Origin: Prorocentrum cordatum
Taxonomy: Eukaryota > Sar > Dinophyceae > Prorocentrales > Prorocentraceae
Direction of reading: 5' to 3'
DNA length: 64,000 nucleotides
Assembly (NCBI GenBank): GCA_963575745.1
Contig: CAUYUJ010015761.1
Span: 149,892 to 213,891 of the forward strand
In this document: piece by piece, positions 21,509 through 31,138 of the stretch
Position numbering within the stretch: position 1 is the stretch's first letter
Layout of the letters: each line of letters starts with the position of its first letter
Notes under the pieces: model-generated
The model's input: the letters and a program-made list of their open reading frames with translations, nothing else
The model's database searches: none
What the model was told of the DNA's origin: nothing
Program-made: the position numbers and the translations under genes

Positions 21509-22079
21509 GTCATCATCATCAGCAGCAGCATCATCATCACCATCATCATCATCATCAGCATCATCATCATCATCATCAGCAGCAGCAACAGCAGCAGCAT
21601 CAGCATCATCTCCGCGAGTCAGTATCATCCTCATCCGCATCATCATCAACATCACCATCATCATCATCACCAACATTATCATCCGAAACGTGATCAACAG
21701 TATCAGCATCATCATCATCACCATCATCATCATCGTCATCAGAAGCAGCAGCAGCAGCATCACCATCACAATCATCAATATCATCGTCATCATCACCATC
21801 ACCATCACCGCAACCACAACCCTCATCAATATCATCGTCATCATCACCATCGCCATAACCGCAACCACAACCCACATCATCATCATCATCATCATCAGCA
21901 GCATCATCATCAACAGCATCACCATCGTCGTCGTTATCATCATAGTCATAATCAGCATCAGCAACACCATCAGCAACAACATCATCATCATCATCATCAT
22001 CATTGTCATCATCATCATCAGCAGCAGCATCAGCATCATCATCACCTCCGTGAATCGGTATCAGCATCATCAACATGAC

Positions 22080-22119
<40 letters not shown>

Positions 22120-22539
22120 TTCGTCAGCTTCGTCCTTATCATCACCATCATTATCATCCAAATCGTAATCAAAAGTACCAACCTCATCATCATCAGCATC
22201 ATCATTGCAATCAGAAGCAGCATCATCATCATCATCTTCGTCATCAATATTATCATCATCACCGCAACCACCATCATCATCAGCATCATCATCAACAGCA
22301 TCACCATTGTCGTCGTCATCATCATACTCATCAGCATCGTCATCATTATCATCAGCAACATCATCATCATCATCATCAACACCGTCAGCAGCAGCAGAAA
22401 CAAAATCAGCATCAGCATCAGCATCAGCAGCATCAGCATCAGCATTAGCAGCAGCATCAGCATCAGCATCATCAGCATCAGCATCATCAACATCATCATC
22501 ATCATCATCATCATCATCATGCTCATCATCATCATCATC

Positions 22540-22625
<86 letters not shown>

Positions 22626-22640
22626 TATCATCATCATCCC
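21447..22640. repeat. (CAT)n tract of 1.2 kb with internal duplication
   Basis: CAT triplets with CAG and CAA interruptions. Non-repeat landmarks occur twice about 0.43-0.48 kb apart, e.g. CATCTCCGCGAGTCAGTATC at 21606 and its variant at 22045, and CATTATCATCC followed by GATCAA/AATCAA near 21674 and 22150. Poly-Asp and poly-Met frames are shadows. Confidence 0.95.
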
Positions 22641-22842
22641 CACTGTACTTTTGAGCCGGTTTCTCTCGTCCTCCTGGGCCTCCCCATCCTCTCCCTCCTC
22701 TTCCTCCTTGTAATCGGTGTGGAGCTGATCTGGACACCCTCTGTGGCCTCCCGGAGGTCGCGTAGTGTACCTCGAAGGCATTTTGGGACTCTCCTGGCTC
22801 TTCGCGAAATCTCCAGGAACTGGGGAATACAGTATACAAACA

Positions 22843-23060
22843 ACAATGAAGGGGCCCGGGGAAACACAAATAAATACACACAAATAACAGGATTCCCAAG
22901 ATTTTCATGTATTTTCTGGTTTTTTGTCTTCCCCCCCACTTCCCATATGTTCCTATATCTTCCTGGGAGTCGACGATCAATCCCACCAGCCCTTTGGGCG
23001 TGAGTGGTTTAGAGAGCCCGCTCTGTTCTCAACCCCCTTCTTCCCCTTCGGCCCCCTCCC
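22843..23060 (+). repeat. Dispersed AT-richer repeat, copy 2, and adjoining shared block
   Basis: 22843-22985 matches 6735-6870. The following block (CACCAGCCCTTTGGGCGT, then CCCCCTTCTTCCCCTTC) matches 30262-30330. The two families therefore adjoin here but not at 6.8 kb. Confidence 0.7.
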
Positions 23061-23195
23061 CCTGGACCTGGAGAGGTCCTTTCGCGGGTGGTTGGAGGGG
23101 TCTTTTTCGACTCCTGGGAGGGCTAAAAAACGACACCCCTCACGAGGATTCTGGCCCCGACGGGGGGGGGAGAAAAAAAACGACCCTCTTCTTTG

Positions 23196-23372
23196 AAGCC
23201 AAAATCATTGATTTTACTACGGTTTTGGCCCCATTTTGGCCTTCTGAGGGGGCAGCGCTAATTAAAGCTCCCCTCTTCTTTCAAGCCAAAATCATTGATT
23301 TTACTAAGGTTTTGGCCCCATTTTGGCCTTCTGAGGGGGCAGCGCTAATTGAAAGCTCCCCTCTTCTTTGAT
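23196..23372 (+). repeat. 87-bp tandem duplication
   Basis: Two near-identical units start with AAGCCAAAATCATTGATTTT at 23196 and 23283 and contain GGTTTTGGCCCCATTTTGGC. A third, diverged copy lies at 31140-31235, again followed directly by CCAAGAGGCC-type repeats. Confidence 0.95.
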
Positions 23373-23379
23373 CGATTTC

Positions 23380-23765
23380 CTCCAAGATGGCCCCAAGAAG
23401 CGCCCAGGAGGCACCAAGAGGCCCCAAGATGGCCCCAAGAGGCCCCCAGGAGGCCCCCAAGAGGATCCCAAACGGCCCAAAGAGGCCCCCCCGAGGCACC
23501 CAAGACGCCGAAAAGCCCATCAGGACGACCCTCTACTCGCCTGGGCGTCGTTTCTGGACGGGCAGGAGGAGGGGCCCGAACGACTCACACCAGGACGAGG
23601 GGCCCGAACAACTCACACCACGAGAAGCCCGAACGACTCACACCAGGAGGAAGAGCCCGAACGACTCACACCACGAAGAGCCCGAACGACTCACACCAGG
23701 AAGAAGGGCCCGAACGGTTCACACCAGGACGAGAAGCCCGAACGACTCAAACCACGAGGAACGCT
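23380..23765 (+). repeat. CCAAGAGGCC run followed by ~29-bp minisatellite
   Basis: 23380-23530 belongs to the CCAAGAGGCC family. From about 23563, seven units of the type GCCCGAACGACTCACACCA follow with 9-12 variable bases between them. Confidence 0.9.
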
Positions 23766-23999
23766 TTCTCTCCCTCCTCCTCGCCTCGTCCTTCTCCCGC
23801 TCCCACCACAAGGAGGATGTACAAGGAGGCGGGAGGAAGGAGGAACAGGGGAGATATGCGGGGGCAGGCGGACAGACGCCTGAAAAACACGACTGTCGGC
23901 ATGCTTCGCTAGAGTTGCTGTTTTGAGATGGGCTGGTGGGGATACGCGAAGCGTGAAGAATTGTGTCTGTGTGTTTTTGTCCCTCCTGCCAAACCCATC

Positions 24000-24660
24000 A
24001 CCGTGCCCAGGCCTGCCCGGGAAGCTGCTGGCGTCTCTTGGGAGGCCTCTCGGCGGCCTCTCGAGGCCACTTTTGCCTCTGGGGAGCCTCTTCGAGCCTC
24101 TGGGAAGGCGTCTTGAGGGCCTCTTGGAAGCTGCTGCTCAGGGCCCTGCTGGCGGTCTCCGGAGCCATCTTTGGGGAACGAGCTTGGAAGGGCAGTCTGG
24201 GTCCTCCCTCCTGGGCCTCTCTTGGGACCAGGGCTGAACCTAAACGGTGTTTTTCGTTTTCGTTTTGTTTTCGTTTTCCCTCGTTTTGTCTTCAATCCGC
24301 CTCCACCGCAAAACGAAGTCGAAACGAAAACGGTCCACAAAATCGCCAAAACACCGTTTAGGTCCAGAACTGCTTGGGACCCTCCTGGGACTCTCTTGGA
24401 CCGTCTTGGGAGCCTTCAGGGCCATCTTCCGGACCTCTTGGGGGCTTCTTGTGCCGTCCTGGTGCTATCTTGGGGTCCTGTGGGGCCGCCTTCGAGCGTC
24501 GGACGTCCAGAACGACGAGAACGCTAAATCGATGAAAAACGTACAGGCAACAATGATTTTGGCATCGTCGGCCCCTCCTGGGAGGCATCTTGGGGGCCTC
24601 CTGGGCCGTCTTGAAACATCTTGGGCCGTCTTGGAACGCTCGTGGGCTGAATGGGCGGCC
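24000..24660 (-). repeat. CCAAGAGGCC family in reverse orientation
   Basis: GGCCTCTTGGGAGG-like units run on both sides of the fold-back element at 24239-24362, which interrupts them. Before it, the sequence resembles the start of other dispersed units (GGGATACGCGAAGCGT at 23940, also at 31792). Confidence 0.75.
24239..24362. mobile_element. 124-bp fold-back (MITE-like) element
   Basis: Perfect 15-bp terminal inverted repeats CCTAAACGGTGTTTT (24239-24253) and AAAACACCGTTTAGG (24348-24362) bound an imperfect palindrome. The inner arms are (G/C)TTTTCGTTTT-rich on the left and CGAAACGAAAACGG on the right, around a loop near 24293-24307. No open frame and no clear target-site duplication was found. 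AT-rich arms contrast with the GC-rich flanks. Confidence 0.7.
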
Positions 24661-25250
24661 TCTTGGCCAGTCGTCTGTGCCTCTTGGGGCTCTCTGCGGT
24701 CGCGTCGGCAGACGTCTGGGCCATTCGGCGGTGGACAAACCTCCCTTCAGTAGACCTCCCCTTAGTGAAAACGGCTTGGGACCGAAACCGACGGACCTGG
24801 ACCCGCAAAAATGACGGCCGCGACGCCCTCTCGCGAACCAAAAACGGCCAATTCCTGAATCGACGTGTCAGGGTAGGAGGTCTGTCCACCCCCGAGCCAT
24901 ATTGGAGCCATGCGAGCGAAGAGAAGTGACGGATCCTGCGCGAGATGGCACAGCGACCTTCCGCGGCACGCGGTGGCTTACGCAGGTCGCCAGCGCGGCA
25001 CGCGGTGGCTTAGGCGCGATCTCATGCGGAGAAATTGCGCGCCTGCGTCGGTGCAGACGATCCAGTTCTCTTCCACTGCTCGTGTGAATCCCCCCCAGCG
25101 GGGACTACGGGCGCAACCTGGATGTGCTGGAGGTGGACCAGGGCCCCTGGGCTGGGGACCCGGTATTTACTCATTCCCCGATCAGAGCTTGCCTCTGTAG
25201 GGGTCCTAGCAGATTCATATGATTAGGTTAGCTGTGGCGCCGATTTCGGC
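24661..25250. other. Mixed sequence with one dispersed repeat (24905-25030)
   Basis: 24905-25030 shares GCGAGATGGCACAGCGACC, GCGGTGGCTTACGC and GTCGG(T/C)GCAGACGA with 48590-48715. Otherwise no gene is seen. Confidence 0.6.
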
Positions 25251-25254
25251 GGCA

Positions 25255-25414
25255 CGCCCAGGTGCCCGGGTGCCCGGATGCCCGGGTGCCTGGGTGCCCA
25301 GGTGCCAGGGTGCCCTATAGCCCTATAGCCCTATAGCCCCATAGCCCCAGAGCCTTATAGCCCTATAGCCCTATAGCCCTATAGCCCCATGGCCCTATAG
25401 CCCTAAAAAGATTA

Positions 25415-25450
<36 letters not shown>
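25255..25450 (+). repeat. GCCCGGGTG, CCCTATAG and GA short tandem repeats
   Basis: About eight GCCCGGGTG-type 9-mers run into about twelve 8-mers of the type CCCTATAG (25312-25405). A CCCTAAA, one unit of the telomere-type repeat, ends the run before (GA)n at 25417-25446. Confidence 0.9.
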
Positions 25451-25451
<1 letters not shown>

Positions 25452-25572
25452 CGCAACTGCCGCGTGCAGTGTCCGCTCTGGCACGACTGGTCGCCATGAG
25501 CCACCGCTGTGCGCGGAAGGGCGCGCAAATCAGAAGTTGAGGAGGCACGCGAACGAGGTGCTCCCCTTGAGC

Positions 25573-25645
25573 GTCCCAGCCTGTACAGCGAGAAATGGAT
25601 ATCGAACGTCCCAGCCTGTACAGCGAGAAATGGTTATCGAGCTGC
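25573..25645 (+). repeat. ~36-bp tandem duplication
   Basis: CGTCCCAGCCTGTACAGCGA followed by GAAATGG(A/T)TATCGA occurs twice back to back. Confidence 0.9.
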
Positions 25646-25998
25646 TAGCCCTGGTGGGATAAGAGGGGAGACCACCGCTGGGACTCAGTAGTCTGACCCA
25701 TGCCGGCGGCGGAGGGAAGGTGGGAGGGGGTAGAGGAGGGGGGCAGAGGGGGCACGGCAGCGAGGGGGGGCCTGGCAGCAAGTGCGCAGACATAGACAAG
25801 CGCGCTTCACTACTCGCGAAGCAACTGCTCGCAAATGGCCTGGATCTGCCGCAGGGGGATTTACGATCCATTACATGGAGGAAGTCATGCTTGTTCTGAC
25901 GTTTGAAAACTAGGCACCTTGCTGAGTGGGAACGCGCTTCGGGGAGTGCAGACACCAGGCGGCCCGTTCGAGCGCCTCCGCGCAGGGCCGGCGCCAGC

Positions 25999-26658
25999 TC
26001 ACGTGCCCTCCCGCAGCCGCTTCAGCGCGGCCCTCGCCTGCTCCAGCACGGGGTCGCCCACGGCTTGCAGGCCGAGGACCTCCGCCTCGCTGATCGCCCA
26101 CGCGAGGGGCGCGCCCATCCTCAGCTCCGTGGCCGCCCTGAGCCGCCCGCGGGCCTCCACGCGGACGAGCGCGTGCTCCGCGGCGTCGACGTCCGCCTTG
26201 CCGACCCGCGCCCGCTTTGCCTGCGCTATGGCGGCCTTCAGGCCCTGGGCGTCCTCAACCTCCGCGGCCTTCGCCATGGCGTCGAACGCGTCCAACTGCA
26301 GCACCTGGCCACTGGCGCTGTCGACCAGCGCCTTGGCGACTCCAGCCTTCTGCGCCCTGGCCAGGGCGGCGCGCAGCAAAGCGGGGTCACCCCTCGCCAC
26401 CGCGAGCGTCAGCGCCTCGGCCTCCCGCGCCTGCGCCAGCGCCCTGTCGGCACCGTCGATCTGAGTATGCGAGAGGCCTGCCTTCTGCGCCAGCTGGATC
26501 GTCTGGGCCAGCCTCGCCGTCGAGGTGGGCATCGGCGGGCTCCAGCCTCCAGGCACATCGCCCGTGCTTCTGCGGCGCGCGGGCACACCCTTCCAGGTGC
26601 TCGGCGAGCCTGGATCCTGCGGCGGCACCAGCTGCGGCAAAGACACAGCGTTCCGCAT
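25999..26658 (-). CDS. Alpha-helical repeat protein, function unknown
   Basis: The ATG at 26658 opens 219 codons to TGA at 25999, with GC-ending codons throughout. From about residue 55 to the end there are four diverged repeats of 37-46 residues. Each carries an A-x-A-x-x-A-G-(L/V) helix, a variable loop with D, and a second Ala/Leu-rich helix: T-A-R-L-A-Q-T-I-Q-L, P-A-L-L-R-A-A-L-A-R, A-Q-G-L-K-A-A-I-A-Q and A-P-L-A-W-A-I-S-E-A start the four units. Such helical hairpins usually make protein-binding solenoids. The first ~50 residues are Pro/Ser/Arg-rich and less regular, so an intron or a later start (M at about 26532) is possible. The gene is head to head with the retrogene at 27.65 kb, across CA microsatellites. 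No enzymatic domain is seen. Confidence 0.55.
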   Translation of the reverse strand: MRNAVSLPQLVPPQDPGSPSTWKGVPARRRSTGDVPGGWSPPMPTSTARLAQTIQLAQKAGLSHTQIDGADRALAQAREAEALTLAVARGDPALLRAALARAQKAGVAKALVDSASGQVLQLDAFDAMAKAAEVEDAQGLKAAIAQAKRARVGKADVDAAEHALVRVEARGRLRAATELRMGAPLAWAISEAEVLGLQAVGDPVLEQARAALKRLREGT

Positions 26659-26966
26659 GCCGCGGGGAGAGGGAAAGCGCACACCACCACCACCCAAGCC
26701 TCCCTCAGCGGGCCCGTGTCGGAGCAAATCATGGCGCACACAGGATCCCTGCCCCAGGCCCTGGGAGGCCAAGATACGCCCAGGTCTGACCCAAAACGGA
26801 CCGGCAAGTGTCTGGTGGTGGCGTTCACGTCCCCCCTCCCGATGCCAGCAAAGGGGGCCGCCCGTACCCCTCCGTCAGCAGTCTGCTGCAGGAGGTCGCC
26901 AACAATACACCTGCATCGGTCCTGGTCAGGCGGTCGATGCATACAGCCTCCTGGCTTGGCCAGGCG

Positions 26967-27009
<43 letters not shown>

Positions 27010-27022
27010 AAACAGACACACA

Positions 27023-27068
<46 letters not shown>

Positions 27069-27520
27069 AACACAACTTTGTGTGGCGTCGCGGCCACGCG
27101 CGCAGCCGACCTGGGTCCCGCAGCGAGGGGACAAGGGATCCGCCCAGAGGGGATCGACCGAGTCGCTCGCGGGGTCCGCGAGGGGTAGGAAAAGGGGGGG
27201 GCGGGGCGGGGAAGACAGGAGTCGAGCTGTGCACACTGTGCGACGGCAGGCGAGGAACAGTGTCGGCCGCAACCGCAGCCCGATGAAGGGGGAGGCGCGA
27301 CAGGCAAAGGAACCCAGCCAAGGCAGGCGCTGGGATGAGACGGAAGTGATCTGTGCGGAGAGACCGCGAAGCACGGCGGCACCCGGTGGCTGACAGGCCC
27401 AGCTGGGGAGACACGCGCACACACGCACACGCGCGCACACGCACACACATACACACACACACGCACACACACACACACACACACGCACACACGCACACAC
27501 ACACACACACACACACAAAC
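26659..27520. repeat. Intergenic region with two (CA)n microsatellites
   Basis: CACG/CA repeats lie at about 26970-27066 and 27411-27519. The intervening ~350 bp is GC-rich with no domain-bearing frame. The second microsatellite ends ACAAAC directly at the DinoSL relic. Confidence 0.85.
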
Positions 27521-27541
27521 CCGTAGCCATTTTGGCTCAAG
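27521..27541 (+). other. Relic of the dinoflagellate spliced leader (DinoSL)
   Basis: The 21 bases starting CCGTAGCCATTTTGG and ending GCTCAAG match positions 2-22 of the 22-nt DinoSL exactly. The base before it is C rather than the A/G/T expected at position 1. The next bases are CCTGCC, not a GT donor, so this is not an SL RNA gene. It is a leader fixed in genomic DNA, as left when a trans-spliced mRNA is reverse-transcribed and reinserted. Confidence 0.93.
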
Positions 27542-27652
27542 CCTGCCTTGAGCAGGAGGTGCGCGGCGTGGTCTCTCCCTGTAGAGCCCCGTCGCCTCGG
27601 CGGGCACAGAGAGCGGCTCTGTCCCTTTCCCCTCCTTGTCGCGGCCCCTGCG

Positions 27653-28996
27653 ATGGCGGCGGTGCCCGACGACGCGAAGGCAATGGATCTACGGTCCACC
27701 AGCGGCGCTGGGCTGGTCATGGCGATGGCCGTCCAAGGTGCTGCTCAGGGAGCTGCGGCGGGCGGCGCCTCGCGGCAGGCGATAGCCGCCGCGGTCGCTG
27801 CCGCGCTCCGCACAACATGGGCGCTGCTGGCAGAGGTCGGCTCCGAGGAGGACGCCGAGCTGGCGATGCGCTGGCAGGCCATGGAGCCCGCCATGCGCCA
27901 GCAGCTGCGGGGCGCCCAGCCAGGCGGCGCCGCTCGCGCCAGGCGCAACGTCGGGGCGCACGTCGACCTCGGCAAGGGCGTCGAGGCCTTGCGGCAGGCC
28001 CTGGCGCAGCCGCAGCGGGCCCAGCGCGGAGGGCGCTGCGGGCCCCGCGTGCCGGCGCCGCCGGGCCCGGTGGCGGCGGACGCGACGGAGGACTACGCCG
28101 ACGGCGTCGAGCTGGGGGGCAGCCTGAACATCGGGGAGCCCGACGTGGACGAGTGCGAGGGCACCGACCAGGTCATCGACACCCCCGAGGGCCAGCTGCT
28201 GGGCGAGGTTCCGCCCTCCTCGCTTCTCAGCGCGGCGGTTGGCGAGGACTCGGAGCTGGACGTGGACGAGTGCGAGGGCACCGACCAGGTCGTGAACAGC
28301 GCCGAGGTGAAGCATGTTCCTGAGGCGCCGCGGGACGTCGAGCCTGGGGGCGACGGCGGGCGCGACGCTGAGGAGCAGCTGAGGGTCAAAACTGAGGGGG
28401 CGTGTGCGGCAGCAGCCGAGGAGGAGGACGAGGGCCTCCCCGACGGCCAAGGCCTGCCCGTCGACGGTGTCGACGGCATCGGCACGGAGTACGGCTGCGC
28501 CTTGGAGGGCAAGGAGGGCGAGTGCATCTTCAGCGACGCCGTGCAGGCTCGCGTGCGGTGCTACTTCTCCTTCGTCCTCAGGGTCGCCTTGCTGCTGGGC
28601 GTGGCCTTCGGCCCGTTCGCCATCTTCGACTGGGGCACGGGCCTCGCGTGCGTCACGCAGCTCGCGGGTCGGCCCTGGCTTGTTTCCGCCCCGTATGTGG
28701 TTGACCTGGGGCCTTTGCCCGACCCGTACCAAGCGGCCCGCCAAGCCTTCCCGAAAGGTGAACGCGAGCTCCAGGACCTGGCATTGTGGTCCCTGGAGGA
28801 GGAGCACGTGCTTGAGTTCCTGGTGGGGCGGCGGCGCACGCTGGAGCACGCGCTGGCCGTGGCTAGGCGCGACGGGGTGGCTCGCACCATCGAGGGCGCC
28901 GAGGACGCTGAGGACATGGGGTGGTCCTTGCGTCGCCTCTCGGAGGACATTCGCGAGCTTGAGGCGTTGAGGCCTCATGGATTCGATTCGGGATAG
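27653..28996 (+). CDS. Processed retrogene, uncharacterised acidic protein with one predicted membrane segment
   Basis: The ATG at 27653 lies 111 nt after the DinoSL relic and opens 447 codons to TAG at 28994-28996, with uniform GC-ending codons and no internal stop. I chose this ATG because it is the first in frame after the leader; the frame is open further upstream but only with non-ATG codons. The N-terminal ~110 residues are Ala-rich and helical. An 11-residue acidic motif, D-V-D-E-C-E-G-T-D-Q-V, occurs identically at about residues 164-174 and 203-213, the 33 nt also being identical. Residues ~304-325 (Y-F-S-F-V-L-R-V-A-L-L-L-G) form a hydrophobic helix that could span a membrane. The C-terminal ~100 residues are charged and helical. 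I recognise no family. No intron is needed to read it, which agrees with retroposition. Whether this copy is expressed is unknown. Confidence 0.72.
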   Translation: MAAVPDDAKAMDLRSTSGAGLVMAMAVQGAAQGAAAGGASRQAIAAAVAAALRTTWALLAEVGSEEDAELAMRWQAMEPAMRQQLRGAQPGGAARARRNVGAHVDLGKGVEALRQALAQPQRAQRGGRCGPRVPAPPGPVAADATEDYADGVELGGSLNIGEPDVDECEGTDQVIDTPEGQLLGEVPPSSLLSAAVGEDSELDVDECEGTDQVVNSAEVKHVPEAPRDVEPGGDGGRDAEEQLRVKTEGACAAAAEEEDEGLPDGQGLPVDGVDGIGTEYGCALEGKEGECIFSDAVQARVRCYFSFVLRVALLLGVAFGPFAIFDWGTGLACVTQLAGRPWLVSAPYVVDLGPLPDPYQAARQAFPKGERELQDLALWSLEEEHVLEFLVGRRRTLEHALAVARRDGVARTIEGAEDAEDMGWSLRRLSEDIRELEALRPHGFDSG

Positions 28997-29531
28997 CCCG
29001 CGTGGACTTTCCTGCACGCCTCGGGCGCCCGCCGAATCGGGAGCAGCGAGAGGCCGGCTGCGTGGACGGTCTCAGGCAGCAAGAGTGCCAGCTGCGCGGA
29101 TGGCCTCCTGATGCTGGAATGGCCGTTGCGCCATCGTCGTCGGGGGCGGGTTCCGCCTCTGAGGGGCCCCAGCGGTAGTGGCAGTGCCCCCCTTGGCGCG
29201 GTGTCCGCCGTGGCTGAGGGGCCTGAGGGGGTGGTCCCTCGGGGTGCCTGGGCCCGCATTCGCCGTTGGGCGGGGCCTGGGCTCGGCTGCTGCGCTCGTT
29301 TTTCAGCCCCCCTTGGCGCCAGGCTGAGGGGCCTAGGGTGGGGCGCGGCCTCGTGGGGGCCAGCGCGCTCTGCACCCTGGGGAGTCGGCGGGAGCGCTGC
29401 CCGCGGCTCGGCTCCTTCGGAGGCTCGGCAGGCGATGGACCTTCGCTCGAGAGCCCAGCGCACGGGCCTGGCGAGGTGTAGACGCCCCAGGCTGACGAGG
29501 CACCAAAGCACCAAAACACACACACACAAAC
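28997..29531 (+). other. 3' flank of the retrogene with candidate target-site duplication
   Basis: About 520 bp of GC-rich, probably 3'-untranslated sequence ends in CACCAAAGCACCAAAA. It is followed at 29517-29531 by CACACACACACAAAC, identical to the 15 bases just before the leader (27506-27520). This fits a target-site duplication in a (CA)n tract, though CA repeats can align by chance. Only four terminal A residues remain as a possible poly(A) relic. Confidence 0.55.
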
Positions 29532-30250
29532 ACACACTTGAGGATTACAACTGCGAAGGCTGAGCCCGACACGGGTGGACCAAAATGTCGTCGAACTGCC
29601 AGGTTCTTCCCCCTCCCCCTCCCCACGACCTTACGATAATAATTAACACAACAACAAAAACTTCTGGCGTCTCAGCAGCGTGAACCCCCCATACTGCCGC
29701 GCCCTCGTCAGGGATCGTTTCTGCAGCAGCGTGGGCAAATTCACGCTGGGGCGGGCCGAAACCATCCCATATCTATCCCACCCCCTTCAGGCGGCAACAA
29801 ACGAGACCCTCCTTAGGCACAGGGGCCCCACGACACAAGACCGCCCGGCTTCAACGCGAAATCTCCCAGCCTCGTCGAGCACTAGCACGGGTTGCCCCCC
29901 CGTTCCTCTTCTCCATGGCACCGTCTACCCCTGCACCTACTCTCCTTCCCTGCTGGCAACGCCCGATACCCCGAAGATGATGAAACCGTCCTATATAACT
30001 ACCCCAAAAATTCTCACCAGAGAGAATTCGCGCATACATGCATTTTCTCGTGGTGGTCGTCGATGAAGAAGCCGCCATCTAATAATCATAAAAACAGTTT
30101 CGCCGGAGATCTCGACGTCGAATTTCTCTACTATAATATTGCACTCTTTTTTTGGTTTCGGCCAAATCCGATTTCCCGAGACGCCCCCCCCCGTACGTAG
30201 CAAGTTCATGCACGCATGCATCCATCCGTGGTTTTCGATGATGAGGCCGA
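29532..30250 (+). repeat. Two dispersed repeats (29735-29845 and 30080-30205)
   Basis: 29735-29845 (CTTCAGGCGGCAACAAA, CTCCTTAGGCACAGGGG, CCCCACGACACA) matches 41535-41645. 30080-30205 (TTTCGCCGGAGATCTCG, TACTATAAT, CCCGA(C/G)ACGCCCCC) matches 31825-31920. No gene is seen. Confidence 0.75.
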
Positions 30251-31138
30251 ACCATGGACGCCCACCAGCCCTCTGGGCGTAGGTGGTCTAAGGAGTTTCC
30301 TCTTCCACCCCTTTCTTCCCCTTCATGGAGGGGTTATCACTGTTCCCTATGAGTATACACCCCCTCCCGCAGGCAACCGGCGGCCAACCAGGAACCAGGC
30401 CGACACCCCCCCACCATCCCCGTCAAAAAACAATACAAAACGCACTCTGCTTCACATTTGGAGCATGCGCGGCCAACCCGATGCGGCAGCCTCCAGTTTG
30501 GGCAAAATATTGAATCATATCGGTGAGGCCCGCGAACACTTTGTAAGTTTGTGACACGGACGGCGGGGGTGCCAGCATATTGCATCCTGCGCGCAGGTTT
30601 ACCATCCCTAGCAGCAAGCAATACAAAATGCACCTCGCGACTAAATCTGGATAGTGCGCGGCCACCCCGCGATCACTGTCAAGTGGTTTTTGACAGGCAC
30701 GGCGGGGGTGGTGGCGTCTGGCCTGCTGTGCGCAGGCCCACCAGACACAATGATGGGCATTGGTTTTCGACAGTGATGGTGGGGGCCGACATGTTTCCCT
30801 ATGTGTGCTGTCGCGTGTGCAGGCGCACCTGGTACACTCTGCACGTGCCCCGAACGTGCCGCACCTGGCGCGGCTGGAGTATGCGGCACACCTGGCGCAC
30901 GCGGAGCACGTGGCGCATCTGGCGCACCAGGCGTGCCTGGCACGCCTGGCGCATCTCGCCCAAGCGTCGCGCACATGGTGTCGGTGTTGGTACCCAGTAC
31001 CTGTCCATCCAGAGACGGCCGCTGAACATGCTCAGGCTCGGGTGCTACTTATGTGTTGGGAGGGCGGGTGGGGGTGAGCTAGACGACCTGCGATCGGGGG
31101 ACCCCGCCAGGTGTCAGCGCGTCCAAAACGGCGTCGAC
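30251..31138. other. No clear gene; 9-12-bp minisatellite at 30820-30970
   Basis: 30262-30330 matches 22980-23050. At 30820-30970 units of the type CACCTGGCGCA repeat. One frame of this reads G-x-Y, collagen-like, but others are open too. I see no other coding signal. Confidence 0.5.

Noticed and set aside
21606-22986. ORFs of 250-425 codons over the (CAT)n tract
   Set aside because: Homopolymer translations of a triplet repeat, open in all six frames.
26409-27720. Minus-strand Cys/Val-rich ORFs across the CA microsatellites
   Set aside because: Alternating Cys-Val strings are direct translations of (CA)n, and the rest overlaps the real 26-kb gene or the retrogene in other frames.
27689-29017. 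442-codon minus-strand ORF opposite the retrogene
   Set aside because: Shadow frame of a GC3-biased gene; the plus-strand frame has the leader, ATG and codon bias.
30801-31025. Collagen-like G-x-Y frame
   Set aside because: Arises from a 9-12-bp minisatellite; other frames and the opposite strand are equally open.
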